Source of the DNA: Mnemiopsis leidyi
Lineage: Eukaryota > Ctenophora > Tentaculata > Lobata > Bolinopsidae
Assembly (NCBI GenBank): GCA_000226015.1
Contig: JH153665.1
Span: 62,591 to 100,009 of the forward strand
Length of the DNA stretch: 37,419 nt
Direction of reading: 5' to 3'
The translations under genes and the position numbers were made by a program. Position 1 is the first letter of the stretch. Each line of letters starts with the position of its first letter. This document shows, piece after piece, positions 25,831 through 37,255 of this stretch. The notes below the pieces were generated by a model, which saw only the letters and a list, made by a program, of their open reading frames with translations, was not told where the DNA came from and ran no database searches.

Positions 25831-28800
25831 ATTATCGGAACTAAATCAGCCACCTGGCTGGTTTAGCAGGGCACTTTAACCCTCAGTATGCAACGTGATG
25901 TCACAAGCTCGGCGCAAAATACGGTGACGTAATTTGAGCGTTTCCCGGGTGACACCATGGCAACCTGGACAAACGACCGGTAATAACACTACTCATTAGC
26001 AAACAGGTGACAAGTGGTGAGTAAATAGGCAAGGCTGGATTTTATGGGTCAACGCGCATGCTAGTAATATCCACCAACTGTTTGTAAAACTTTTAATTTC
26101 TCTTTTTTAATTAAACTAAGTTTGACAATCATCTGCAGGTACAATTTAACCAAAAAGTGTACCTTAAATTGAAGTTTAAACGATTCAATTTCAAGAGCAG
26201 CACTTTTTGACTTAAAAACAAGCAATATCTCTTTCCAGCACACCTGTCTGATATCCCACGAGCGGTTCATGAGGACTGCAAAGAAAACACCTGCTCTGAA
26301 AGGAGGTTGATCAGCTGCTTTATCCCTTCAGTACGTCGGGCAGGGTTCAAGAAACGAGAGTTAGATAAACTGGTAAATGTAAAGTGTAAATTTGCATAGG
26401 GTATTTGTCAGGATCATGTCCTGGTAACGATGGAAACAGTCAACTGATTCCGGACAACTATGTTTGATACAAACACGGATATGAATGGCGCAGTGAGAAC
26501 AGTGCACGCTCTACAATGTTTATTGTAGAGCCATTATCTTATTAAAGAAGGATAACTGAGGCAGGTTATTATCTTATTAAAGAAGAATAACTGATGCAGG
26601 TGACTTAGGTTGGAATATTCAGGGACATTACATTATCTGGATTTGAAAGGCATCCTTTCACATGTTAGACTACTAAATCTATCTATTTGGGAGTTAACTA
26701 AAATGGTACTCCACTTCTGGCCGGATTGTCTGGGCATTTATCAATTAAAGTCTCAAGTATCGAATATGTTTGATATCACTAAAGAGTATACGTTAATCAA
26801 CATGTCCTTTACAATTTCTATCTAACTTTTCCAACTTTCCTTTCTTTTTGACCACTCTGGAGAGCGCAAACTCCGGCTTTCAGCTATTACCCATCAGCAA
26901 GTCATGTGACCTACTCAACAGGTTGCATGCTGCACTTTCTTTCTGAGATTTATCCTTTATAAACATAAAACCTGGTAGTGGTATTCTAGAGTGGCCTGCA
27001 TTTTCTTGCACGACCATTTGGGAACTAATCACCACAGTTCACTCTATAGATCAAGCGGTAAGATGTCTAGACTCTAGATTGCTCTCTCAAGATTGGAGAA
27101 GTTAAAGTCTAGGTCTGATTTGCAATACTTTCAAATTTGCACAACTGGGAGAGGTAGGCTTTATACATCATAGCTCTATACAGCCATGCTCCATTTCGTT
27201 ATTACTCGAATGGTTCAAACATCAGAACAGATTAATTGAGATAAGTTGAGATGGAATTTATACACTAGGATTGTGTGTTGGATGAAAGCGAGATTTGATG
27301 GATGTGTCACATCGATAAATTTGTAGTAACTGTCAGGAGAAGGTGTAAATGACAACACCCAAAGGTGAAGATCTCTAATTTAGTGACAGTTACAGTTTTG
27401 AGCATTGGAATCTCCATTATCGTACAGTTTACAGGCTGTTTCGAATAAATTTTAAGTTGAACTTCACAGTGAAATAATTTCCCACACCATTCAAAACTAA
27501 CATGATTCAAATCGACATTTCAGTGTAGACATTACGACACGAATCTTTTCTAAGAAATTCTTTAGTCACCCTGGAAAATGATAAACAAAGCAACTGAAGA
27601 AGTCATTAACTAGCGACTTGTTGCGTTAGAAAAGTTCGCATCAGCTACCGACTACCATTAACAATTGTACAGAATATTATATAACTGAAAGAGCCGAATG
27701 ACTTGTTGATAACATTAGTGCGGGGGCCGACAATCCTCAGGCTCTAGAGTTACAATCTCGACAACAAGTAGACAATATACTGCAACTTTTTCTCGAGTAG
27801 AGTTACGACCTCTAGCTAACGATCGTCACGGTCACTGGCTTGGAATCACGACAATTTCGGACTTGGGAAAAGTCATCAATAAACAAGATCGACCACGTAC
27901 TAGGCTCTGGAAACAGTGAAACTTAAGAAACATTCCAGCTGAAAACAGTAAAACTTTATAGACATTCCAGCTGGGAACAGAGAAGTAGTTCTCGGGATGG
28001 TCATGGGGACATCATGACACCTGATAGGACCCACATGGGACATGTTTTCGATTGTTGAACTAAAACATGGTCCGTACAATTAGTTTAGCATTATAGCTCG
28101 CACCGCAACTTCTACTCCTGTTCATGGCATAAGGTTTCAATTTTGTTGGCGTGCGGGTCAATAATATGTTTCGCACGGCTGTGTTCACTCAAATAATTCT
28201 TATAAATCTACGTCCATGGATTGAAGGTTCCTTATCGTCCCAAGAATTCCACGTCAAAGGCCTCGATAACAAGCTCCGACCATTCAATAATACAGTTTCT
28301 GTATTCGTTTTAAGCATCGTCAGTAAGAGCCAAGATAATTGACTCCGAATTTGTGTTTGTCCATGGCCAAGTTTAAGCATGGCAAACCGTATCAAATTTT
28401 GTATAGAGGGACAATTTTAATTGTGAAATTGGAATTTTACAATTTGGGTTTAATGTGTTCACGGAATTTTATAATATTAATATTCCTTGCGATGAACATT
28501 GAATTTTGGCTATAACAGTTAAACGGCTTTTCAGTTCCACTAATTAAGCATTTCTCCGGGATTCTACTCACAAAAAGTTTTTACAAAGTTTTACGAAAAG
28601 AAAGTTATATCGCCACAAACAAGCCTCTCAAACGACAGAGTAGGACTACGACAAAAATAGTGGAACAACAAAGTTTAGACTTAGGCACAAGTCTGATAGT
28701 TTGAGACACGGCCGCAGTAAAAAAGTGGAAAACCTTCGCTGCTATCCGAACTCAGGTCAAGCGGTCACGATGCTAGATTGAAAGAAAATATAAATTAGAA

Positions 28801-30627
28801 ATGGTTTATGATAAAAACGTTATACAGCCTACATGTGGATTAGGAACCTTACAGATACAGATTAAGGGTTATAAAAAGCCGAATACCCTGCAGAAAACAT
28901 TTTAATTCAATAAAAAAACACTTTTTACCTCACATGTGCAATGACCGATCATGATCATTAATAAAGAACACTAACTCTAAGACCAAATTCCTTACTCGGT
29001 CCACCCCTGATTTTGCACCAAAATCCCCGAAAAATACAACACACCAGAGACTTACGCAGTTAGCTAAGGCAACGATAAGACTAGGAAGCGCGGTTTTAAC
29101 GAGCAGAACGAGGTGGTATGTACTAGAAAAGTAGTTAAACATTCAGCAGGGCCTGAAATCTCCTTTCTCAGACGACTCGCTCCACTAGGTTCCGGCCACA
29201 AGGTCGCTCTTGTCACGGAAACTTCGACTAAAAGATGTGCTAATTAGGCATCATGGTAGACCTGGAGTGACGGAGTGTACCAATGCCTTCTAAGTTCTAA
29301 GGAAATAGGGAGCGGGAAGGTTTCGCTCATACCTTGTATTACTATTAGTAACGGCGCACTGTCGTATTTTGCACCGGTAGAAATACTATTCTATTTGTTT
29401 CCGACAAATCGAGGACTATTGATATTATTATACGTTTGATGTAAAACTAGGAGTAGCACAGGTAACGGACCATGGCTTTTCCAAAAGACGAAGGGTGGCT
29501 ATAAATACGATTACAAAGTAAATATTGCAATTTTCTGTCTGAATTTTATATAAAAAACCGTGCAATACTCACGGTGATGGACTGGTGGGTCTCAAAGATA
29601 GGTCTTAACAAAATTTTATCAAAATTCTGGTATTAGCCGTCCTTTGTTTGGATGAATCAGATTGAACATAGAAAAATTTAGCAACACAAGTAATGTTCGC
29701 AAATGGAAACAAAGTACTTAGATGTCCTATAGTATACCTTGCTAATTGACTATAAACTTAAACTAGGATTTCAATAAGAAACACACATACCTGCTTAAGA
29801 GGGCTTGCTACAAAGGCAGGGTCATGACAAATGCTGGGTTGGTCCTGGTCGACATTAGGGACAAGTAGGACGGGAGCTTGTTCTATACAATTCGAGAAAT
29901 TTGTCAAGAATGCCCAGCGTGACCGTTAAGGTACTTGGTTTCCAAGCAGGAAAATGTTCTTCTTGCATACTTCAGGAGATTCGGTACTCTCGTACTTCAT
30001 CTGAAGGAGAAGCTCGAGTTAGTTTGGACATGAGCCACGGTACATGCTGGTAACAATTAATCTTGTATGATGGACAAATTTCAATACATAAATAAATCTC
30101 TTTAGGTATCCCATTTTCATTAATACTAAACATTTTGTTATGCTGATGTAACGTACTAAAGATGATGTCAAAGCAGTAACTTTAAGTACACAAACACTGT
30201 TTCTATGAACTATACTCGAAGACTTGAGCCGATATCAAGTAGTTACAATAGAGGTACCAGCAGTTTTTTGTAAGATAAGGAGGCATAAAACTTATTTCAT
30301 ATTACTTCTGGTCCTTGTAAAATAGTGTCAGAGTCTCTCGAAATGAGATAATAGACAAAAGAAGGAGCAGATGTTCAATATTTTATTACTTGACAGTCGA
30401 ACTTGAATGAATTAAAATTGCATTTAAAACATTTTGTATTCAAAACATATTACTCTTCAATTTCATTTCAAAACAGCGTATACTATTTTAAGTCACGGGA
30501 CAAGATTTGACTGCAACCATACGTGACCGCAAAAGCTAGACTGCCACTCATGGCCCATGATTGTTCAATTTTTTGTTATTTCTTTTTTATGTGTTTGTGA
30601 CATGTTAAAGTTTTATTTTGGATCAAC

Positions 30628-33600
30628 ATGAACATACTGATTTTCTGCCTTATCATCTTCTACAGTGAGTATTTAAAATTTATGGAGATCGAATTTAAAA
30701 ATAAAATCGCCCATTGATGATTCGTCAAGATTTTTAAGGTTCAATCAACGATATAACAGTACTTCTGCAATTACCATTTTAAAATCTCCCTTAGCTCCAA
30801 AAGTTTTGTGCCAGTACACCAGTATAGCTAGACATGGATCGGCAAGTCAAATAGACGACTGGGAATACGAAAACAGAGCAAGCAAGGCTATAGACGGGAA
30901 CACTGACGGTAGGTGGGGAGCTTCTTCCATCACTCAGACAAAAACACAAGGTTCCGCTGCCTGGTGGAGGCTACAGTTTCCATCCTACTACTACTTCGAT
31001 CGGATGACCATTTACAATCGGGTAGGTTGTTGCGAGGAGAGAATAAATGGGGTGACTGGTAAGATTTACGGAGTGGGAATTACAAATAGTCCATCCCTAT
31101 CTTGGACAATTTCTTGTAGTTCAGCGTCGTATTGCAGCGGACCTTTCACCAAGTATGTACAAGAAACGGGTTGGAAAATTGAAATTCGGGGAGGTTATTC
31201 CTATCTGAGTTTGGCCGAGGTCGTTGTACACGGCAAGCAGGCTACAATAGAATTCTTCATATTGAACGATGAAGGCATACAAGGATCGAGTGGACAGCTT
31301 AAAGTGAGGTTTGATGGCTCAGGGATTCTGGGAACCGTATGTTACCAGACAAGCAGTTATTATACTTATAGAACAACTGTAGACGAAATCTGCCGATCTA
31401 TGCAATATCATCAAGTTGGCACAATTCAATCCGATTCAGGTGTCTCTTCAATTTATTCTATCGACGATCTTACCTGTAGTACCAATAGTGGCAGCTTATC
31501 GTGTGCTTATGTTATTTCACTAGCTCCCTGTATCGGCATGACTATTGTATCTTGCTTATGCAACAGTGGCTCCTACGCTACTCCGACGGGATGCTGGGAT
31601 TGCCCCTCAGGCAGCACATCAGTCCAGGGATCAATTCGATGTTCGTGCAAAGCTGGATCTTACTGGAACTTTTCCCAAGAAGATTGCCTGATTTGTCCTG
31701 AAAATCAGTTCAGTGAATCTGATTCAGTTTCATGTTCTCTGTGCCCAGCTAACTCAACATCCTACCCAGGCTCAGATAGCTGCAACTGCTTGGCTGGACT
31801 TTTCTGGTCTGCTGAAACTCAGGTATGTGAGGTATGTACAGAAAATACGTACAGTAAAGGAAACACAACCTCCTGTACTATCTGTCCACATGGCAGCACA
31901 TCAACCGAAGGTTCAAGTCGATGTTCGTGCAAAGCTGGATCATACTGGAACTCTTCCCAAGAGGATTGCCAGCCCTGTCAAGAAAATCAGTTCAGTGAAT
32001 TTGACGCTACATCATGTACAAAGTGCCCAGGAAGCAGTACCTCTCCTATTGGATCTACGCAGTGTGCTTGTGAAGCAGGAGAGTATTGGTCTTCTCCATC
32101 CTGTTCGGATTGCACTAGAAACACCTACAGTATCTTCAACTCGACACAGTGCTTACAGTGTCCTGAAAACTCAACGTCAGCCCCTAGGTCACAAAGATGC
32201 AATTGTCAAGCAGGGTCGTATTGGTCGGACGGAGACTGTCTGGAATGCGGTGAAGACACTTACAGCTATGGAAATTCCACGATCTGTCTGAACTGCCCTT
32301 TGGGTAGCACGTCAACCGAAGGATCGAGTCGATGTTCGTGCAAAGCTGGATCTTACTGGAACTCTTCACAAGAAGATTGCCTGATTTGTCCTGAAAATCA
32401 GTTCAGTGAATCTGATTCAGTTTCATGTTCTCTGTGCCCAGCTAACTCAACATCCTACCCAGGCTCAGATAGCTGCAACTGCTCGGCTGGACTTTTCTGG
32501 TCTGCTGAAACTCAGGTATGTGAGGTATGTACAGAAAATACGTACAGTAAAGGAAACACAACCTCCTGTACTATCTGTCCTGAAGGTTCTACCTCCGCAG
32601 CCGGAGAGGAGACTTGTGACTGTTTAGCTGGGTACTACAAGAAATCGGAGGTAGTGTGTTCTGAATGCAGTGCTAACCACTACAGCTTGCATGACAGTGA
32701 CTCTTGTACAGCATGTCCCCCTCACAGCATATCTCCCGCCAAATCAGAGCGATGTAGTTGCAAGACGGGGTTGTTCTGGAACGCTGAAGTTTGTGACATA
32801 TGTCCAGAAAACACCTTCTCTCTTGAAGACTCCATTACTTGTCTTCCTTGTCCGGCAAACTCAACCTCTACATCAAGGTCGGATCACTGCGACTGTGTTC
32901 CTGGGTACCACATGACAGACGGAGTTTGTTTAGAATGCCCTGGTGGTACCTTCAGCAGCTCCGGGAGCTTGGAGTGTTCAACCTGCCCTGATAACTCCAC
33001 TTCATCGCCAGGCTCCTCGTCATGTAATTGTACAGAAGGCCGCCACTTCATTGTTTCTGATTGTCAGAAATGTCCGACTGATACCTACAAACCCGACAAC
33101 TCCGGCTCCCAATGTCTGCCATGTCCGGCTGATTCAAATGCCCCACCTGGCTCCTCTGTGTGCAGCTGTGCTGGAGGTCTGTACATGACGGAGTCAGGGA
33201 CCTGTCACCCATGTCTCGAGGGGTACTACAGCTACTCCGGTAGTACGAACTGTACCGCCTGTCCAGCTGGCACAACCTCCCTCCCTGGTCAGCCCTTTTG
33301 TTCCTGCTCGGCTGGGCAACACTGGAACTTCGAGCTGAAAAACTGCTCACACTGCCCGGAGGAGACCTTCAGTGAAGGAAACAGTACTCGATGTCACTCA
33401 TGTCCGGACAACGCAGCAGCAGTGAACAGAACAAGTTGTGCCTGTGTAGCAGGGCACACATGGGATAGAGCCAGCAACCTTTGCGAGGAATGTCCCAACA
33501 ACTTTTACAGTAACCCTGGAGACATAAAGTGTACTGCTTGCCCCGAGAAAGATGATCCAGAGTTGTCTCCATTTTGCGTTAGAGAAGACTCCTTTTTTGA

Positions 33601-34144
33601 CTTCATAAGAAGGGAAGAAGTAGCATATCCCGGAGGAGCTCTGACAGGAATCTTAATCATAGCAAGTCTTCTTGTTTGTATTTTCAAAGCAAAGACCAAG
33701 CAACCCAAAACTAGGAATAATCCAGATCCTATAGCAGGTGAAGTTATATCTCTAAACGACCTCCAGAAGAACAACACGATAATGAAATCGAGTAGAGGTA
33801 CTGTCACCAAGTCTGCAGGGGAAAATGTTCCTGGTTCCAGTGAGGAGTGGCACGATCAGTCAGACACAGACAGTAACACAGACTCCTTTACAGGGAAGTT
33901 GAAAGTCGAGGATCACCAGCAGGGTGGGGGTGTTATAGAAAATCATTACGAGAATTTGGACGTAATTGGTTCGAAATCTTCGGAATTGGTTAGCGATACG
34001 TGTAAACCTTCGGAACCATGTGGTCGACCGCAATCCACAACCGGAGATAAGATTGACAATGATATTAAGATCGTCACTGATTTCGGAAACGGAAAGGACG
34101 ATCTGGGAGTAGAGGGAAGTAAGGAAAGCACTCAGCCGCATTGA
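30628..34144 (+). CDS. F5/8-type lectin - SRCR - cysteine-rich (GCC2/GCC3) single-pass receptor
   Basis: A cell-surface protein of 1128 residues from two exons: 30628-30664 (signal peptide start, donor A|GTGAGT) and 30795-34144 (acceptor CCCTTAG). Both are phase 1. Signal peptide MNILIFCLIIFYTPKVLC. Residues about 19-160 form an F5/8 C-type/fucolectin-like domain (QYTSIARHGSASQIDDWEYE, AIDGNTDGRW, LSLAEVVVHG). Residues about 165-270 resemble an SRCR domain (GQLKVRFDGSGILGTVCY, DDLTC). About 15 modules of 45-50 residues follow, with a CxCxxGxYW...C..C..N.FS...S..C..CP..S.S..GS pattern, as in the ephrin-receptor-like GCC2_GCC3 family, to about residue 940. One helix (about 958-976, ALTGILIIASLLVCIF) precedes a 150-residue acidic, Ser/Thr-rich tail with HYENL (Tyr about 1064). 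Many NxS/T sites. It probably binds glycans or a partner outside the cell. The domain order resembles cnidarian receptors; the ligand is unknown. Confidence 0.9.
31641..31887 (+). repeat. Internal 247-bp module pair, copy 1
   Basis: This stretch of the cysteine-rich region is repeated at 32334-32580, exactly 693 bp (231 codons) away, with only three base differences. It covers two cysteine modules, including CPENQFSESDSVSC and CTENTYSKGNTTSC. Confidence 0.95.
32334..32580 (+). repeat. Internal 247-bp module pair, copy 2
   Basis: Copy of 31641-31887 with three differences. All other module pairs in the protein are far more diverged, apart from a further short near-copy at about 31889-31969 that resembles 32303-32383. 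Confidence 0.95.
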
Positions 34145-35138
34145 GAGACAGCAGGAAGTGAAATCGAGAGGTTCTTGGTAAAAGAGAACATGCTCAAAGT
34201 CAATGCAGATCAACAGAGTGAGAATGACAGTTAAAGTTCGCTTATTCCAGCGGGTTCATTTGCCTTATTATAATAATGATAATATCAACCAGTATTACAA
34301 GTTCAATGTTCATATTACATATTTCATATTACAAGTTCATATTACGCTCGCTAGTTTAAATCGAAATGCAATTTTCTACACATTGGCACGAGCTTCCCGA
34401 GGTCAAATTCCTTGTCCCTAATTACAGACATTTGTTTAAAAGTGGAGTTTTAGTTGAACTGCTGCATCAGTTGATGTTCTTGCTTATGTCCTTATACATT
34501 AAACTTATGTATGATTATAGACATGTTTATCATACGCCGTTGTAATTTTTCTAAATTGATTTTAACTTAAAGCTGACAGTTCCTAATAACATAGTTTATA
34601 TTTAAGTTTAACACTTAGAAGTACTCACCAAGACGAGAAGAACAATTCCTTGATTTGTCATTTATGCTTGGTCTTCTGCCGATATTCCGTACTGCATTTC
34701 ATTTTCTTCTTCTTAATCTAAAGACAATTTGACCTCATATATGAGCCTATATTAACAGTGAAATTAAATTATCGATAATTTTTGTAGAATCGCCTTTAAA
34801 TTTGACCTTTAGCTTTTATGAGTTGCTATTTTGCTCTTACTTTCAGTTTCAGGATAATTTCAAAATAAATTTTTCAAATAATGAAATTGAAAGTGTTACA
34901 GTTGAGTCTCTTTTGAAACCTGAGTTGGACTAAAATTTTAAATAATACAAATCTATCATTAGGCATGTTTGATTTACTGACAGATTGTTATCAATATCGG
35001 TGAGTCAAAACAATTAACAGAAAATTTCTGATCTGCAGTTCTTGTTATATCAGAAAAACTGATAAATGCAGGTTTGTTATTCATTTCCTCTATTTTTGAG
35101 ATCCTCAAAAAGCAGCTTAAAATATAAAATCTTCCATC
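34145..35138. other. 3' flanks of two convergent genes; no coding signal
   Basis: The receptor gene ends on the left and the minus-strand gene ends on the right. A polyadenylation-type AATAAA for the plus strand is at 34864-34869, 720 bases after the receptor stop. Otherwise AT-rich, with ATATTACA(A/T)-type short repeats at about 34310-34345. I see nothing else. Confidence 0.6.
34864..34869 (+). terminator. Candidate polyadenylation signal AATAAA
   Basis: A canonical AATAAA downstream of the receptor stop codon. This hexamer is common by chance in AT-rich DNA, so the assignment is tentative. Confidence 0.25.
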
Positions 35139-35923
35139 TCAGAAACCCTTTTTCTCTAAAAACCGGAAAACGCTGTCAGCAAACTGTCCGGGTATAATCA
35201 CTTTACAGAAAGTAGCATCAATATGGAAGTAGGATGGGGGATAGTCTTCTGTTTCTTGTAAATGTTTTTCGAGATCTTCAACCAATCTGTTGTAGTCGCC
35301 AAAGACCTGGTCAGACAGTTCGATTAGGACTGTTGTTTTGAAGGGTTTTATCAAATCATATTGATACAGGTAATTAAGTGATTTGCATATCTTATACTTA
35401 TAGCTCAGCTTTAAAATGCTACACTGTCTTCTAACACAGACAAAAGTTAACTAGGCCCTCACCTTGTTTATAGTCGTTCTGACGGGATAAGGCGGGACTA
35501 GAACGTCAGTACACTCAATCTCTGAAACACTCAACTCTCCCTTTACTCTGTCAACATAGTAGTCACTCTGAAGTGAGTGGTATTTGAAATATTCTTAGAG
35601 TTAAATTTTAACCGTCATGAAACAAACAACGAGCATCGTCAACAATATAGAATCTTTAGTGATAGTCTAGAATGATCGAACAATGAAAATAGTAAATCTT
35701 AAAACACCGATGTTCGACTAACCACAGGACTTTGAATGTATTTTACTCCTTTGGTAACATCTTGTCTGACTCTGAGGAACTTCATCAATGGCAGCTCGTT
35801 TCCCTTACTATCGTACAAGTGTTCCTTGGTGAGCTCGTACTCAGTGCTGCTGGCGGTGGAGCTCAGACGTTGTAAAGCTCGACTTAAAAGTCCACATTTT
35901 TTCACTTCTCGTAGACAGAGCAT
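35139..35923 (-). CDS. Unrecognised protein of about 185 residues, probably mitochondrial, three exons
   Basis: Exons (minus): 35723-35923 (67 codons), 35463-35567 (35 codons) and 35139 to about 35390 (83 codons plus TGA). All junctions are phase 0: GTG|GTTAGT, ACTTCAG, AAG|GTGAGG. The last acceptor is uncertain: 35390 after TATAAG or 35396 after CTATAAG, both with a poor pyrimidine tract. The N-terminus MLCLREVKKCGLLSRALQRL followed by SSTAS is basic, hydroxylated and without acids in the first stretch beyond one E, as in mitochondrial presequences. The rest is soluble, with segments LYDSKGNELPLMKFLRVRQD, TDVLVPPYPVRTTINK and PSYFHIDATFCKVIIPGQ. I do not recognise the family. It lies 657 bp from the next gene in the same direction. 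Confidence 0.75.
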
Positions 35924-36580
35924 GGTCGCTAGTTTGGAGGATTATTAGTGTCACTTCTTGAAATGAAGTAGATTAGTATTTCACCACTAAGGAGTTGAAA
36001 ATCCTAAAAGCTAACGGTCATCTGGTAATTTAGGGAAAAATTTTGTTTTGTCTCGCCAAATTCATATTTACCATTGTTTACATTGATCGAATAAAATACC
36101 ATAGATGAATGAAATTTTAATGTCGTATTTTGATATAATTTATAAACATTAGTCATTGAATACAAATAAGAAATAAATAAAAAGTAGATGAAGCCCTAAT
36201 AATAAAATAAAAAGACGTCTGCCTCTTTAGTGTCAAATTATGTCACATCTAAAATATCTGATTCACACTTTGACTGATTCTATAAAGTCTCTGTCCTTCT
36301 ACGTCCAACTGCAACCAACCCATAAGATCTATAAAATTTACTTGACCGAAAGAGCTAGAGGTTATCGATACAATCGCTCCCACCTTCATTTACTGTATAT
36401 AAAATACAACAAGCAATTGGTTTTAATACAGCATCTGATCTTTGAAGCCAAACCGTTAAACAATTGATATAAATAGGAGATCACGATTTCATCCCAAAAG
36501 ACAATCATAAATCTCCGTCAGCACTCAACAAAACACTCAAGGACGTAATGAAGTGACGTCACAAAATCTCGATGACTTCA
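35924..36580. other. Intergenic stretch between two tandem minus-strand genes
   Basis: AT-rich, with no exon seen. It should contain the promoter of the 35139-35923 gene and the 3' UTR of the 36581-37255 gene. The palindrome at 36553-36562 lies here. Confidence 0.6.
36553..36562. promoter_or_regulatory. CRE-type palindrome GTGACGTCAC
   Basis: The same 10-mer as at 10549-10558, with a full TGACGTCA consensus. It is 19 bp beyond a stop codon and 630 bp upstream of the probable mitochondrial protein gene, so it could serve that promoter. Unproven. Confidence 0.3.
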
Positions 36581-37255
36581 TCAGGAGATGATCCAGGTCA
36601 TGTTGAGTCCTGTAGGACCGAGGTTGACTGGTCCCAACATCCCGTGCTGCTCCTCTCGCAGGTAATACAGCAGTATGATCAGAGTGTGGAACAGGTTGTT
36701 TCGTCCCTTACTGACCTGGAAGTGTTGTACGGTAATTAGAGAACACTGACGGGGTGGAAATGAAGCATCTTCTAGTTGAGTTCTACTTCTAGATCTATAA
36801 CTTTACGTACTATAATTTCAACGATTCTCCTTATTCCAAACAAATAACAGTTCCAGTATTAGTTGGATATGAAATATTAGTTGAGTATGAAGTATTAGTT
36901 GGGTATGAAGTATTAGTTGGGTATGAAGTATTAGTTGGGTATGAAGTATTAGTTGAGTATGAAGTATTAGTTGAGTATGAAGTATTAGTTGGGTATGAAG
37001 TATTAGTTGGGTATGAAGTATTAGTTGGGTATGAAGTATTAGTTGGGTATGAAGTATTAGTTGGGTATGACATATTAGTTGGGTATGAAGTAACACCACA
37101 AAAATTTCCTGTCTGCTAACCTCCCACACTTCGTCCCCCACTAGCAGTTTGAAGTGGGGAGGGTGTATTGAGGACTGGAAGAGAGCGTACTCCTTCTTCT
37201 TCGTGTCTGCTTTGCTGGGCGTCTGTACGAAGTACTGTGTAGTGAAGGTGCGACC
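36581..37255 (-). CDS. C-terminal two exons of an unrecognised gene (runs off the right edge)
   Basis: Exons (minus): 37121-37255 (45 codons; TATTTCAG acceptor, GAG|GTTAGC donor) and 36581-36715 (44 codons plus TGA; CTTCCAG acceptor). Both are phase 0. The first encodes RTFTTQYFVQTPSKADTKKK and HPPHFKLLVGDEVWE. The second encodes NNLFHTLIILLYYLREEQHG and ends GLNMTWIIS. Codon choice and clean splice sites argue for a real conserved protein, but I do not recognise it. The hydrophobic FHTLIILLYYL could be a buried helix rather than a membrane segment. The rest lies beyond 37419. Confidence 0.8.
36857..37090. repeat. Minisatellite, 13 copies of an 18-bp unit
   Basis: The unit TATTAGTTGGGTATGAAG repeats exactly 13 times (234 bp) with few substitutions, mostly GGG to GAG. 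It fills most of the 405-nt intron between the two exons of the partial gene. All frames with His-Thr-Gln or Tyr-Pro-Thr-Asn repeats come from this array. Confidence 0.95.

Larger units (their letters stand above)
22802..30627. other. Interval between divergent ABCG and receptor genes; no confident gene
   Basis: The two flanking genes point away from each other, so promoters of both should lie here. I see no clear exon set. Open stretches of unknown meaning are 25523-25768 (plus, 81 very basic residues containing GRHTGLSKSSIVQLKKYHQM), 28930-29142 (minus, hydrophobic start MFNYFSSTYHLVLLVKTALP and a GTAAGTC that could be a donor) and about 29791-29925 (minus, ending at CAG|GTATGT). Palindromes and short repeats in this interval are listed separately. 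A 12-bp direct repeat ACATTCCAGCTG is at about 27930 and 27962. A duplicated ATTATCTTATTAAAGAAG lies at about 26533 and 26569. Confidence 0.6.

Noticed and set aside
31501-33810. Long second-frame and minus-strand open frames in the cysteine-rich gene (for example 31713-32291).
   Set aside because: Shadows produced by the repetitive cysteine modules. Their internal repeats mirror the duplicated DNA.
36818-37141. Open frames with His-Thr-Gln or Tyr-Pro-Thr-Asn repeats as independent genes.
   Set aside because: They arise from the 18-bp minisatellite in an intron with good splice sites; noted only as a possible intron-retention product.
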